64,000 nt of DNA from Galeopsis tetrahit (taxonomy: Eukaryota; Streptophyta; Magnoliopsida; Lamiales; Lamiaceae). The stretch covers positions 24,544,001 to 24,608,000 of the forward strand of contig OY776130.1 of NCBI GenBank assembly GCA_963675135.1. Reading direction: 5' to 3'. Positions 11,952 through 22,975 of the stretch are shown here, piece after piece; positions within the stretch are counted from its first letter, which is position 1; each line of letters starts with the position of its first letter. The notes beneath the pieces were generated by a model. The model was not told the DNA's origin and did not search any database. It was given only the letters and a program-made list of their open reading frames with translations. The position numbers were made by a program, and so were the translations under genes.

Positions 11952-12215
11952 AATCATTAAGCAATGAAAATCTTTACTTTTCCTAAAAATAAAATAAAAA
12001 ATGAGACAACTAATATTATTAGACCAATTACACCTTTTATTTATTATACATATATATACACACATTTAATTTTTCTGTCTAAAAAATCAATGCGTACATA
12101 TGTACAAGATACAAAAGTTGATATTCTGTGTAAAAATAAAATAAAATATCAGTACATTGTTAAATTAATTAATTTAGTATCTATATATTTTTTAGAGGGT
12201 TATAATTCTCATAAG

Positions 12216-12397
12216 TGTTGAAATAATTCATTCTCATTTAAAAGTTCGAATTTAAATGAGTGAAGTTGTTTTTAACAGAAATTGAACCTAAATCGTGTGA
12301 GTGTGAACTCTAATACCATGAAAAAATTCAATCCCAACTAAAAGTTCAAACTAGTAGAAATGTGGATAATTAATTCTTTTATATTATATCTGGGCCC
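12216..12397 (-). mobile_element. Diverged TRIM relative, minus strand
   Basis: Read on the minus strand, 12397 to about 12317 aligns with the TRIM terminal repeat plus primer site (TGGTATTAGAG). The next part resembles the TRIM interior around its TTCGGTTCC-like box. A second degenerate terminal repeat lies near 12216-12265. It is older than the copy at 9151. Confidence 0.6.
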
Positions 12398-12571
12398 ACC
12401 ATTGACCACTTGTCCCGCCCCAATTTTCATAAAATTTAATTTTGCGAAAAATAAGTAACAATATAAAATTAAAAGGGCGTGTATTACATTTTTTCTTAAA
12501 AAAAATGAGGCTTACAAATTAGAAATATCACAACTTACATCCATGCCTTTTCCGCCGCCAACTCCTCAATC

Positions 12572-12629
12572 TGAAATGTTAAAATGAAGGGGTGAGCAAT
12601 TTGAAATGTTAAAATAAAGGGGTGAGCAA
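12572..12629 (+). repeat. Short tandem duplication (30 bp x 2)
   Basis: GAAATGTTAAAATGAAGGGG and its near-copy follow one another. The minus-strand open frame over it is explained by the repeat. Confidence 0.7.
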
Positions 12630-12814
12630 ATCTCAGTGGGGACAATTCAATAACATCACCTCGTTTATAAAAGTCAAAAGACATATTGTCACCTCTCTCG
12701 TTTATAAAGGTCAGAAGACCTAACATTGCCTCATACATCTTTCACATGAATATCAATATAATCACATATTGTATTTAATAGTGACAAACATGATAAACTA
12801 GAAATCCCTACCTC

Positions 12815-13220
12815 AAAGATGAATGCTAATAAGTAGAAGTCTCGTATTAACTAGACCTTGTGTTCGACACAACAAAATGAAACCAACAGTTCTAAACTCG
12901 AGCGGCTAGATTTCGAACTCGGGGGCGACTAGAAGATTTCGATTCTTCGTAAGTTGAGAAGAATAATTGAGGCACATTAATAAAGTAGAGAAAAAAATAA
13001 TATTTTCTGTAATTTTAAAAGATGAATGATAATGAGTAGAAGTCTCGTATGAACTAGACCTTGTGTTCGACACGACGAAATGAAACCAACAGTTCTAAAC
13101 TCGAGCGACTAGATTTCGAACTTGAGGGCGGCTAGAAGATTTCGATTTTTCGTAGGAGGTGAGAAAAATAATTCAGGCACATCAATGAACTAGAGAAAAT
13201 ATAGTATTTTCTGTAATTTA
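12815..13220 (+). repeat. Tandem duplication, ~203-bp unit, two copies
   Basis: Copy 1 (12815-13017) and copy 2 (13018-13220) share long blocks such as TAGAAGTCTCGTAT, ACTAGACCTTGTGTTCGACA and CAACAGTTCTAAACTCGAGC with scattered substitutions. No open frame is conserved between them. Confidence 0.85.
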
Positions 13221-14518
13221 GGGTTGAATTTGAATGATATATATTTGTAAAGTGAGATATTGATTGAAGGGAGAGTTATGCTTGGATAGAGAGAAGACCA
13301 AGTGTATATAGTGTGAAGAGATGATTTAGTTGATAAATATAAAGAATAATATGAGTTGTAAATCTAATTTGCTAGGTTCAAAATTTAAAATAAACTCCGA
13401 GAGGAAATTGTGACAATGAATAAATTTATTTAATATATATATATTATGATTTTTTTTATATCTTATGGTGTAAAATTCTCGGTGTTACACCACTTGATCA
13501 GCCGAGCAAAATGACGGGAGGCAAGCGACTTAAGAAAGCCTGATTTCTAAAACCAACAACTCAAAGCCTCACTTGGCCCCAACCAAATCACATGATCGGA
13601 CGAGCAAGTGCATCTTCTAGGAAAAGAAGCCTAATCGAGTTTGTTCAAGCCTCAGACTTCAATTGTATTGTTTTAGCTCAATCGTCTGATGAACTCAAAA
13701 CTCGGGTCAATTATGAACTTAAAACTTGGGTCGAGCGAGTCAATTTACACTATCCCGAGTCAAGGCTCATTTGGCATCTTTGGTAGGTGAGAAGAGTTGC
13801 TAAAATTGAGCAATAAATATGAAGTGAGGCTTTATAAATGGTGTAGCCGATACGATGGCTGAGAAAATGAATGTGTAGTGTAATGAGAGACAATGTAACC
13901 AACACTGTTGGCAGACAGTTAGAAGGTAGTAAGAGTAAACCGCAGTTAATGCTAACCCCCCTCCCTCAATTCATTCTTGTGTTTTTGTCTCCCTGCAAGT
14001 TTCATTTGGAATTATGTAGGATGATGAAAATTCGAATGGAGAAATTCTGAATTTTTAAATGAGGATGAATACTCTTTTATATTCGTAATATATGATGTTT
14101 TGATTTTTTTTTTTTTTTTTTAAATTATACGACGTTTTACACTTTTCTTTAATGCAAATCAATTGTATTTCTTCCAAATTTAATTACCTTAAAATCAATA
14201 TATACTTAAATAAATGTGTTATTCTTTTAATAAAAAATAAATACAAGCATTAATTAAAGGCAAGTGTAGAAATCAATTATTTTCTTAATATGTGTGCATT
14301 AATCCAAAATAATTTATTTTGAATAAAAGGGAGTAGTAATTATGCGGGCTTGTTTTGAAATTTTAAATAAGATAAAATGTAAGTAAATTTATATCAAATC
14401 AATTGTGTAAAAATGAATGATGTTATATTATTATATTAATAGAATTTATAGATATTTTTAGTGATGAGTATGTAGTTGAAATTTAAATTTTAAATTCTGA
14501 ACTAAAATAAGATAGAAA
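13221..14518. other. Gene-free stretch
   Basis: AT-rich DNA with a 21-base T-tract near 14106. The short open frame at 13592-13786 shows no recognisable protein. Nothing else supported. Confidence 0.5.
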
Positions 14519-14717
14519 GATATAACCAGAGGCAAATCCATGTATAAATTTGGGGTACAATAGAACCCAAAATTGAAAATTTTGTACCCTCTTCATTCAC
14601 GTGTGTTCAGTTTTATTTATGGGTCCACAAAGAATATGATTATTTTATTTAAATAGTTAACTTTTGAGTATCTAATTCCCTATATTAATAGGAAGTTTAG
14701 TTTTACATGTATCACAA

Positions 14718-15418
14718 TGATGTACATAAATATGTCGCTCCTGGAAAAGTTGACACGTGGAAACAAGATAAATTATAGTGGTCTTAATTAGGTTAATGAG
14801 CTTCAAGGTTAGATTAATATACTCCTGGGCCTAAGAAGGGAAATAAGAGTAGTTGGGCCTTTAGCCCACATTCGAGAATTGCTAGCCTTTGGGCCCAAGG
14901 ATTTGGCCCAAAGGGGAATGCGTAGTATGGATTATTCCTTCTTAACTAAGTCAAGAGAAGAAGTCAGTCCAGAGAGAGTGGAGCCGAGTCTTTAGGGAGT
15001 TGGCCCGGATTTGTAGGGAAATGTGAGCAAATATAGGAAGAAAGAGTCTTCCTCTATCCAAGGAAGAGGGACCAAGTATATAAACAGGTTATTTTTACAT
15101 TCTTATTTACGTTTTTTACATAATACATACATTCTTACGAAATACACACTGAATTGAGAAGAAACACCACTGTATTCGCCGGAATTTCCCTAGAGATACA
15201 AGGGAATTCCTCTTTGATTTCTCCTACGATCGATTCTGACTTGAGCGTCGGAGCTTCTACGCCGGAGCCTCCCTCCGGCGTACTTTTGCAGGTCATTTTC
15301 GGATTCCCAAGGAGATTTACTTGAAGATTGCCAAGGATAAACAAGTGATTTGATTCGTGATTAGCAGTGCTCGTAGAGGAACGGCTGATATCTAAAGGCG
15401 CTCTTTTTCGACGCATCA
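14718..15418 (+). repeat. 5' LTR (701 bp)
   Basis: Runs TG...CA. A TATATAAAC TATA box lies at 15077-15085, and a CGCCGGAGCCTCCCTCCGGCG inverted motif near 15260-15280 is likely in the transcribed leader. Ends two bases before the primer-binding site. Confidence 0.95.
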
Positions 15419-15420
15419 AC

Positions 15421-15438
15421 TGGCGCCGTCTGTGGGAA
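15421..15438 (+). promoter_or_regulatory. Primer-binding site, TGGCGCC type
   Basis: TGGCGCCGTCTGTGGGAA, the widespread plant gypsy site. In Tat-group elements it is usually assigned to tRNA-Arg, which is from memory. Confidence 0.9.
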
Positions 15439-15481
15439 ACTAGATCTAAGACGTGAGATTTATTTCCTAACTATTGGAGGT

Positions 15482-15931
15482 GAACATGAGCTTGTTAGAC
15501 GAACTACTAAAGAGGGAAATAATATATTTTCCTCCCCTATACGACCTGAATTTGGAATTCCAGTGGGAGGAAGAACTCCACTACCTATTTTCCTTCCTCC
15601 CCCTCCGAAGAATTTGGTTGAAAGTTCGGGAAAATGACTTGCATTCGTTCCTTCAGGGGAAAATCCGCCCCTTACACCAATAGAAGTCCAGAATCTGAGG
15701 GAAGAGACTCTAGACACTCCTATCCCTACTGAGGGTGACATGTCTGGAGCCCTCGGGAGTGGACCTAGCAGGGAGATACCTCCAGCAGCTACAGGTTCAA
15801 AATTGCTGGTATTGACTACTGAACAACTGAATGTTATAATAACACGATCCAGGGAGAAGGTGATGGTTGTCCAGGGCGCTCCAGCCCCTATAGCCTTCCC
15901 GAGGGCGACTGAGGCTGTAGGTCAGAAATGA
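15482..15931 (+). pseudogene. gag N-terminus remnant
   Basis: One frame runs from 15482 to TGA 15929-15931, broken once by an in-frame TGA at 15635-15637. It is rich in Pro, Arg and Glu, with motifs such as SSPIRPEF and NLREETLDTPIPTEGD. The position right after the primer-binding site and the composition suit the start of a gypsy gag. A capsid domain and zinc knuckle are absent. Confidence 0.55.
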
Positions 15932-15933
15932 CC

Positions 15934-16019
15934 TGAACATATACCTGGAATCTCACAAGTCTTTTCGAGGGTTTGATGAACATATACCTGGAATCTCACA
16001 AGTCTTTTCGAGTATTTGA
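15934..16019 (+). repeat. 43-bp tandem duplication
   Basis: AACATATACCTGGAATCTCA and the following bases repeat with 43-bp spacing (near 15934 and 15977). The copies are almost identical. Confidence 0.85.
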
Positions 16020-16732
16020 TAACTTAAGGGAGGTATCTCTGCACTCTTTATGTAAATTGAAATTGAAATATCACTTGAAAGACGTTTTTGTTGATGATCT
16101 AGTGTTAAGTACTTCTGAAAAATCAGTTTGTATAAGAAACATAAACCTATAATGAGGACATGTGTTTAATCTGATAAAAAGTGATGATGTTAACATTTGC
16201 ATCAACAGTCATCTATTGACTATTGTGTTGAAAGGGTAAGCGGAATATATATTAAGACTTGCAATAGTGTTTATCTCTTAGCTATTATGCCGTGAAAAAT
16301 GTGATATATGAGGTAGCATGCATTGTCTTGGCTAATTGATTGATACTAATCTGATACTTGAATGAGACTCGTCGATATGCGTGAATTTGAGGGAGAAGAA
16401 TAATTTATTTGTGATAGATAGGATCGAGATAAACTATTATATGCTATGATTTGCATAAATGATGTGGAGAAGGATGTAAATCTATTTAGTTTAGCGTGGA
16501 TGTTAATCATTTCAATCAATATGTTGCGAAAATATGAGATGTATGGTATATGTGGAAAGATTCGCTTGAGAATACACCTTTTATTGAATGAGTACTAGAA
16601 TATTGACAAAACACGTACCAAATCTTGGTACAAATTGCTATTTAACCTTTTTGTTGTGAGAAACTTTGAGAAGGTTTAGCCCAAAAACTTTTAAGAACTC
16701 TGGGAGTGCTGAAAACACAAGAGGCTCTGGAG

Positions 16733-16930
16733 GAGTATTCTGGTCCTCGAGGGCTGGCAGAGATAGGAAGTATTCCAGTCCCCAAAGGCTGGCAGAGATA
16801 TGAAGTATTCCAGTCCCCGAGGGCTGGCAGAGATATGGAGTATTCCAGTCCGTGAGGGCTACCAGAGATATGAACATGAATTGGCCAGGACCTAAGAGCC
16901 CAGGTCCGTGAGGGCTAGCAGAGATATGTT
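16733..16930 (+). repeat. Tandem array, ~36-bp unit, about five copies
   Basis: The unit contains GAGGGCTGGCAGAGATATG and AGTATTCCAGTCC. The last copies are diverged and partly rearranged. The minus-strand open frame over the array follows from the repeat. Confidence 0.85.
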
Positions 16931-17706
16931 GAGTACATTAGTACCACTGGTTAGTACAAGTGTTAATTCTTGTAGATATTATTATGAGCATGTCTTTAAG
17001 AGATTGACATATATGATACGAGGCTACTCTTTTCCGTTGAATTAAGAAGGGTCCCCTTAAGCTTACACGATTGATTTATGTAGATGTTTTATAAATGATA
17101 TTGGAATTGAGAATTACTTGAAATCTTAGAAGCATGAGTAGGTGATTCATATGTTGAGTTCTATGATTACTTTATGTGGGAGAATTGATGATGACTATGG
17201 TTCTGGAAACGAAAGCTAGCATAACTATTTTCAAATTCTGTATGATTGACATGTTTCTATACTTTAGATATGATTTCAAATTATAGATTGAGCTTATTCA
17301 GGTCCTTGAGATCAAAAAATGAAAAGTGCTACTTCTTACCTTTTTATCTTTAAACAAGGATATGTCTTGAGTTATGTCCTCGTTTAGGACCTTGAAGCTT
17401 GCATGTACTGGAAATACTCATTTATGATGAAACATGGAGAATTGAATATTCATTGTAATTTTCATTTGAAGAGATTATTTGAGTGAGCATGATCCACTTT
17501 ATTTATGATTTTTAGAGTGGAAGTTGATTTGATTTGTTTGTTCGATGCTATGAAGTTTTATTTTTGAAAAGATAATGAATTTTTAATATTGCATGAGATG
17601 ATCCTTTTAAAGTGATGAAACATGATTTGAGCATTTTGAAGTACTTAAGGGCCAATAGCCCTAAGTAACCGAAATAATAAGTCCGAAAACTAGAGTTGAT
17701 GGAAGG

Positions 17707-17859
17707 ATGGAGATGATTGGAGGAGACTGGAGAGAAATCCTCACAGAGCTGAACAAAGACCCAGGGGCTCCACTGTCCCGAGAGGCCCGAGCCTTAAGGC
17801 TGAAATACTGCACCCTGGAAGGTCAGTTATACAAGGATCACCTAGAGTTCCACAAATAA
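17707..17859 (+). pseudogene. Scrap of gypsy pol between RNase H and integrase
   Basis: A 50-codon open stretch contains DWREILTEL, SREARALRLK and YCTLEGQLYK. This pattern (a DW...I..L start, then REAR.LR..., then a Y.L..G.LYK segment) is typical of the linker preceding integrase in plant Ty3/gypsy pol. It ends at TAA 17857-17859 with no integrase after it. It shows that this non-autonomous element derives from a coding gypsy element. Confidence 0.6.
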
Positions 17860-18639
17860 GAGGTTAACAAGTTGATCCCCTTCTAAGATTGGAGATTAGA
17901 GAAATTAATCGTCTTGCCATGATAGGAGGTCCTAGAGGTGGTCCAGGTCTCAGGTTTGAGATCAAAGGAGACTTTGTTTACATTATTTGGTTATTTCATG
18001 TTTGAACTATATAATTGATGCTTATGACGCTTATCCGAGCACTGGAGAGCCTATGTAGGAAGCCCTTTTTGGTGTATTTTTACAGGATTGATTTGAGACT
18101 GATATACGAGTAAGCCTGGAGATTTACATGTCACTCTTAAGCTGAACCAGAACATAATGAAGGAGTTTCCCTTTAGGAGCTCCCTAAACTTGAGTTGAGT
18201 ATCCAAGACCTTGAGGTATATCAGAGATAAGAGTACACGTGTGAACAGTTGAGGGACGCCGAGTCCCTGAGAAATTCGATGGGTAATTTTACCCTCTCGG
18301 TAGAGGGGGTAGGGCGGTTGGCATGAGTCAGGTATGACTTGCATTTATTGTTTGTGAATTTAATAAGATATGATGTTTTGAGATATTCCTGAGATTCTTT
18401 GCATGAGATAACTGTTAGGGGTACGCATAATGAGTGCTGAAATAACGAATGTGTTTTGGAAACTAAAACATAACATGATAGAGATATTGCAAGATAAAGA
18501 GACTTACACCAGCTCATAAAGATTCTAATAGAAAATGGCTAGGAACAATTCCTAAAGTTTCTATCCACGACAGCCTCTAAAGTTAGGGGGAGTAGGGGGT
18601 ATGGTAGCAGAAGATATAATTAACTTGCCAATAAACCCT

Positions 18640-19205
18640 ATCCCTAAGAACTCTTACGAGTATAAACAACTTAAGGGAGAGTATAATCCCTAAGAACTCT
18701 CACGAGTATAAACAACTCTTACGAGTATAAACAACTTCAGGGAGAGTATAATTCCTAAAAACTCTTACGAGTATAAACAACTCTTACGAGTATAAACAAA
18801 CTCTTACGAGTATAAACAACTCTTACGAGTATAAACAAACTCTTACGAGTATAAACAAACTCTTACGAGTATAAACAAACTCTTACGAGTATAAACAACT
18901 CTTACGAGTATAAACAAACTCTTACGAGTATAAACAACTCTTACGAGTATAAACAAACTCTTACGAGTATAAACAAACTCTCACGAGTATAAACAACTCT
19001 TACGAGTATAAACAACTTTTGGGAGAGTATAATCCCTAAACATTCTAACTTTTGGGAGAGTATAATCCCTAAACATTCCAACTTCAGGGAGAGTATAATC
19101 CCTAAGAACTCTTACGAGTATAAACAACTCTCACGAGTATAAACAACTCTTACGAGTATAAACAAACTCTCACGAGTATAAACAGCTCCTACGAATATAA
19201 ACAAC
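18640..19205 (+). repeat. Minisatellite, 19-20 bp unit with higher-order blocks
   Basis: About 25 copies of ACTCTTACGAGTATAAACA, sometimes with an extra A or with TCACGAG. They are interrupted by blocks carrying GGGAGAGTATAATCCCTAA. The core CTTACGAG/CTCGTAAG is partly palindromic. Copies are very similar to each other, suggesting recent expansion. Confidence 0.93.
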
Positions 19206-20437
19206 TTAGGGGGAGAAGATAATCCTTACGAATTCTAACCTAAAGGAGAATATGATCCCTAAGAACTCTAGTATTAAGAGACAGACTAGAAGCATTATTA
19301 AATCACCAAGTAAGTACAGGGATATAAACCCTATCTTCTTATTAAGGTTCTTCTAGGAGCTTTAAAGCCTTTACGTGTCAAGAAAATACTAGAAACATGC
19401 AATGAAGCACAGCTAAGAAAAGCTGAATAGACAACACATCATATGTCTAATATCTAAAGATATAATATATGACATGCTTATGAAGAAAGAGAAATATATA
19501 TATATATACATGCATGCAAGGAGATAATATGCAGGTATTGTAAGCTGTAAGAAGAGATGAGATAAAACACGGAAAGTCGAAAAACATTCAAGACGAGGGA
19601 TATTTGCATGGGTTCTTGATATGAACCCAACTCCTGTTATATTTGCGAGAGTCCTTGATATGAAACAGGAAATGGTGTTTGTAATTCTATGACCCAACAG
19701 GTGTCCCGTTCCCAAAATGATTAAAGAAGAAGCTCTACCCATTATATCTCTCGAGGCTTGAGGGAAATAGGTGACATCCAGAGTTATAAGAGGTTTTCAA
19801 AACTAGGGATATAGGACCCTAGCCGTCCAAAGAAAAACTCAGAGGTATACAAGCAGGATTAAAGTTTCTTACGATCGGAGAGTGAGGCCGAGGGGAATTA
19901 GAGAGCCCCTCAGAATTCTGAGATTCAAAGAGATGAACTGTTTCAATTTAAGATCGCGCGACTAGACTCATGAGATTGTAAATGAGAAACACTTATGAGA
20001 TTTTGAGGTTCAGTGTATGAACCACCTTGATTGGACTAGCCAAGGTATGGCTGGAGATTTTGAAAAGTGTAAATCATTTAAAGAGTTCGAGAGGTTTGAG
20101 ATCTAAACCATATTGAGCCAGGATATGGCTGAGAGTTTCTGAGTGATAAGTGTTAGCCACTTAAGAGTCCTTAAGGTTCAGAGTACGAGCCATAACACCT
20201 AATATCCCTGAAGTGGGGAAATTTCAAAGAGTTTTGAACTCCCTAGGGCTCGAGGGCTTCAGAGAGGGATATAATTTCCCAGGGCGACATGATACACTCT
20301 CTGAAACTTGAACTTGGGTGTATCCAGGAATGGAAGAGAGTATTGAAGGAAAGATGGCGATGATCTGTACGAAGAGGTGTTCAGGTTAATTCATCTTGTT
20401 TTTTCCTACTCTCATAAATTTGAGGTATTTTACGAGA

Positions 20438-20452
20438 GTAGGGGGGAGTGGT
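20438..20452 (+). promoter_or_regulatory. Polypurine tract
   Basis: Purine-rich AGTAGGGGGGAGTGG lies directly before the 3' LTR, the expected primer for plus-strand DNA synthesis. Confidence 0.85.
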
Positions 20453-21153
20453 TGATGTAGATAAATATGTCGCTCCTGGAAAAGTTGACACGTGGAAACA
20501 AGATAAATTATAGTGGTCTTAATTAGGTTAATGAGCTTCAAGGTTAGATTAATATACTCCTGGGCCTAAGAAGGGAAATAAGAGTAGTTGGGCCTTTAGC
20601 CCACATTCGAGAATTGCTAGCCTTTGGGCCCAAGGATTTGGCCCAAAGGGGAATGCGTAGTATGGATTATTCCTTCTTAACTAAGTCAAGAGAAGAAGTC
20701 AGTACAGAGAGAGTGGAGCTGAGTCTTTAGGGAGTTGGCCCGGATTTGTAGGGAAATGTGAGCAAATATAGGAAGAAAGAGTCTTCCTCTATCCAAGGAA
20801 GAGGGACCAAGTATATAAACAAGTTATTTTTACATTCTTATTTACGTTTTTTACATAATACATACATTCTTACGAAATACACACTGAATTGAGAAGAAAC
20901 ACCACTGTATTCGCCGGAATTTCCCTAGAGATACAGGGGAATTCCTCTTTGATTTCTCCTACGATCGATTCTGACTTGAGCGTCGGAGCTTCTACGCCGG
21001 AGCCTCCCTCCGGCGTACTTTTGCAGGTCATTTTCGGATTCCCAAGGAGATTTACTTGAAGATTGCCAAGGATAAACGAGTGATTTGATTCGTGATTAGC
21101 AGTGCTCGTAGAGGAACAACTGATATCTAAAGGCGTTCTTTTTCGACGCATCA
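20453..21153 (+). repeat. 3' LTR (701 bp)
   Basis: Same length as the 5' LTR with about nine substitutions and no indels by eye. Its TATATAAAC is at 20812-20820, the same offset as in the 5' copy. Confidence 0.95.
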
Positions 21154-21865
21154 CACAATATGGTTAAATGTGATGATGTGTCATGAGAAGATTTAATTCA
21201 TTTTTAAAAGTTTAATGCATAATTAAATTATTGGTTAATACATATATTTGTCATTAACATTAAAATGGAAAGTTTTACCTAAATTCAAATTAAAATCAAT
21301 TAACATGTTATTTTGATTAAGTTCTCTTTATATTTTTTTATCTAAAAATATATTTATACATTTTGTAAAAAAATATAGTATTAATTTAATTAATAAATAA
21401 AATAAATAAATTCATTTGGTATATAATTTTATCAGTAATTATAACAAATTATTCAAAATAAATAATTATATAATAAAATTGAATTATAAAAAGTAAATAT
21501 ATATATAAAATTTTATTAGTGTATTTTAAAAAAAATATGAGTTATACTATTTAAATTATTAAATTACTACTAAATTATGAATATTAATTTTTACTAATAT
21601 ACCAATATGTGGGACATCATCTAGTCTACTTTATTAATAAGGTTGATTATGTACTAATAATATTCTTTACCTATTATTCATATATCCTTTTTATAATTAA
21701 AATATGATTTTTTAATAAATAGATATAAAAATAGGTGAGTAAGAAATTTTTTTTTTTTAATTAAAAATAAAAAATAATAATAATAACGTGCAAAAAGTTC
21801 AATAACAAACTTAATATCTTTAATATTCTCAAATTTTAAATTCTGGATTCACCGCTGAATATAAC

Positions 21866-22725
21866 CTTCCACGTTTAGTCGAGTGAATTTTTAGAACAAA
21901 CATCCCCTAGTATAGTATTTATGTGTTTTGTGTATTTGCTCCCTATCAGTCCATGTGCTTACTAACGGCTCCGTGTTGACGGCGTCAGGGTGACAGGAGA
22001 AACCAGCGAAGCCACGTTAGAAGATTAAGAAAAATGAATGGGACCCCCAGTGACAGATGAGAATAGCTATCAGCGTGGGGCCCTTTTGTAATTTTGCATT
22101 TGCAACCTTTCATTGCGAGCTGTCATTGTTCAAAATTGATTGGATTTTATTCCCATTCATTCATAATCAATAATTAAAATCTCCTCATGACATTTTTGAC
22201 CCTATGTTCATTTTCAGCCTGGCACCTTTGATTTTTTTTTTTTTTAATTCTTCCAATCATTGTTTTTTCTCCTTCCCAAAATGTCCAATGATTCAAACGT
22301 AGTTTTGACCGATTAGTTTCTCACTTTTAATTTTAAATCTTATTTAAAAAAGTTTGATATTTTAATTATTTTTACTATATTACACCACCTATGTAAATTA
22401 CTACAATATTTCATTTCATTTTAATTGAAAATATATTTTATGTATCACACTTTTTCTGTCTTTCTTTTAAGATAATAGAAATATGTTGAGATTTCATTTT
22501 TTTTTTTTTTTACCTTTTTTCATTTTTTTTATATTTAGAATAATTATGAGAGTATACGAAGAGTAAATGTGTCAAACAAATATGTCTATTAATTTTATAC
22601 CACACAACAAAAAAGGTAAATATTGTGAAACGATGCGAGTATAAATTAATAAAGTTGAGATCAAGATTTATTTATTTATTTTAGAGATGAATTATTTATC
22701 TATAAATTTATAGTTTATTAATTTA
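21866..22725. other. Gene-free stretch
   Basis: Ordinary AT-rich DNA with T-tracts near 22234 and 22499 and a slightly GC-richer patch at 21950-22095. No gene or element identified. Confidence 0.5.
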
Positions 22726-22741
22726 AATAGTGTGTTTTCAG

Positions 22742-22959
22742 TTTTTTTATGACTCGTTATCCGATCAAAGAACGGACTAATTTGGAGGACCAATCTCATC
22801 GTCCACATGCGGAGGGTCCGTTTAAAGTCAGAGCTTTGCACTCTGTATGGACTTGACCCCTTAAATTTTTTTTACACATTAGAGATTTCGAACTTGAGAC
22901 TAAGAAAAAAGCGCACTCCTAAGTTTCAAACGTATACCACTAGATCAACTATTTGGGTT
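22742..22959 (-). mobile_element. tRNA-derived SINE, different family, minus strand
   Basis: On the minus strand, from 22959, an A-box-like GATCTAGTGGTATACG is followed by a B-box-like AGTTCGAAATCTC about 45 bases on. The distal end is A-rich (a T-run on the plus strand). Flanks AATAGTGTGTTTTCAG (22726-22741) and AATAGTGTATTTTTAG (22960-22975) form a 16-bp TSD with two mismatches, so the insertion is old. Confidence 0.78.
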
Positions 22960-22975
22960 AATAGTGTATTTTTAG

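Larger units (their letters stand above)
14718..21153 (+). mobile_element. Young non-autonomous Ty3/gypsy-type LTR element (LARD-like)
   Basis: Two 701-bp LTRs starting TGATGTA and ending GCATCA enclose a 5.0-kb interior. A perfect 5-bp TSD, CACAA, lies at 14713-14717 and 21154-21158. The primer-binding site TGGCGCCGTCTGTGGG is common in plant gypsy elements, especially the Tat group. By eye the LTRs differ at about 9 of 701 positions. The interior lacks protease, reverse transcriptase and integrase. It keeps only a gag-like start, a pol scrap and several tandem repeats, so it depended on an autonomous partner. Confidence 0.93.
14527..21857. mobile_element. hAT (Tip100-like) element split by an LTR retrotransposon
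   Basis: Left end CAGAGGCAAATCCATG and right end, read inward, CAGCGGTGAATCCAGAA are related to the ends of 10688-11951. Flanks GATATAAC (14519-14526) and AATATAAC (21858-21865) form an 8-bp TSD with one mismatch. Removing the nested retrotransposon and its duplicated 5 bp leaves about 890 bp of noncoding element. Confidence 0.75.

Noticed and set aside
15135..15419. Minus-strand open frame found twice (also 20870-21154)
   Set aside because: The second copy arises because both lie in the two LTRs of one element. Antisense to the LTR and no recognisable domain.
18640..19205. CRISPR-like array of short repeats
   Set aside because: Units are contiguous without unique spacers and sit inside a plant LTR retrotransposon. 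It is a minisatellite.
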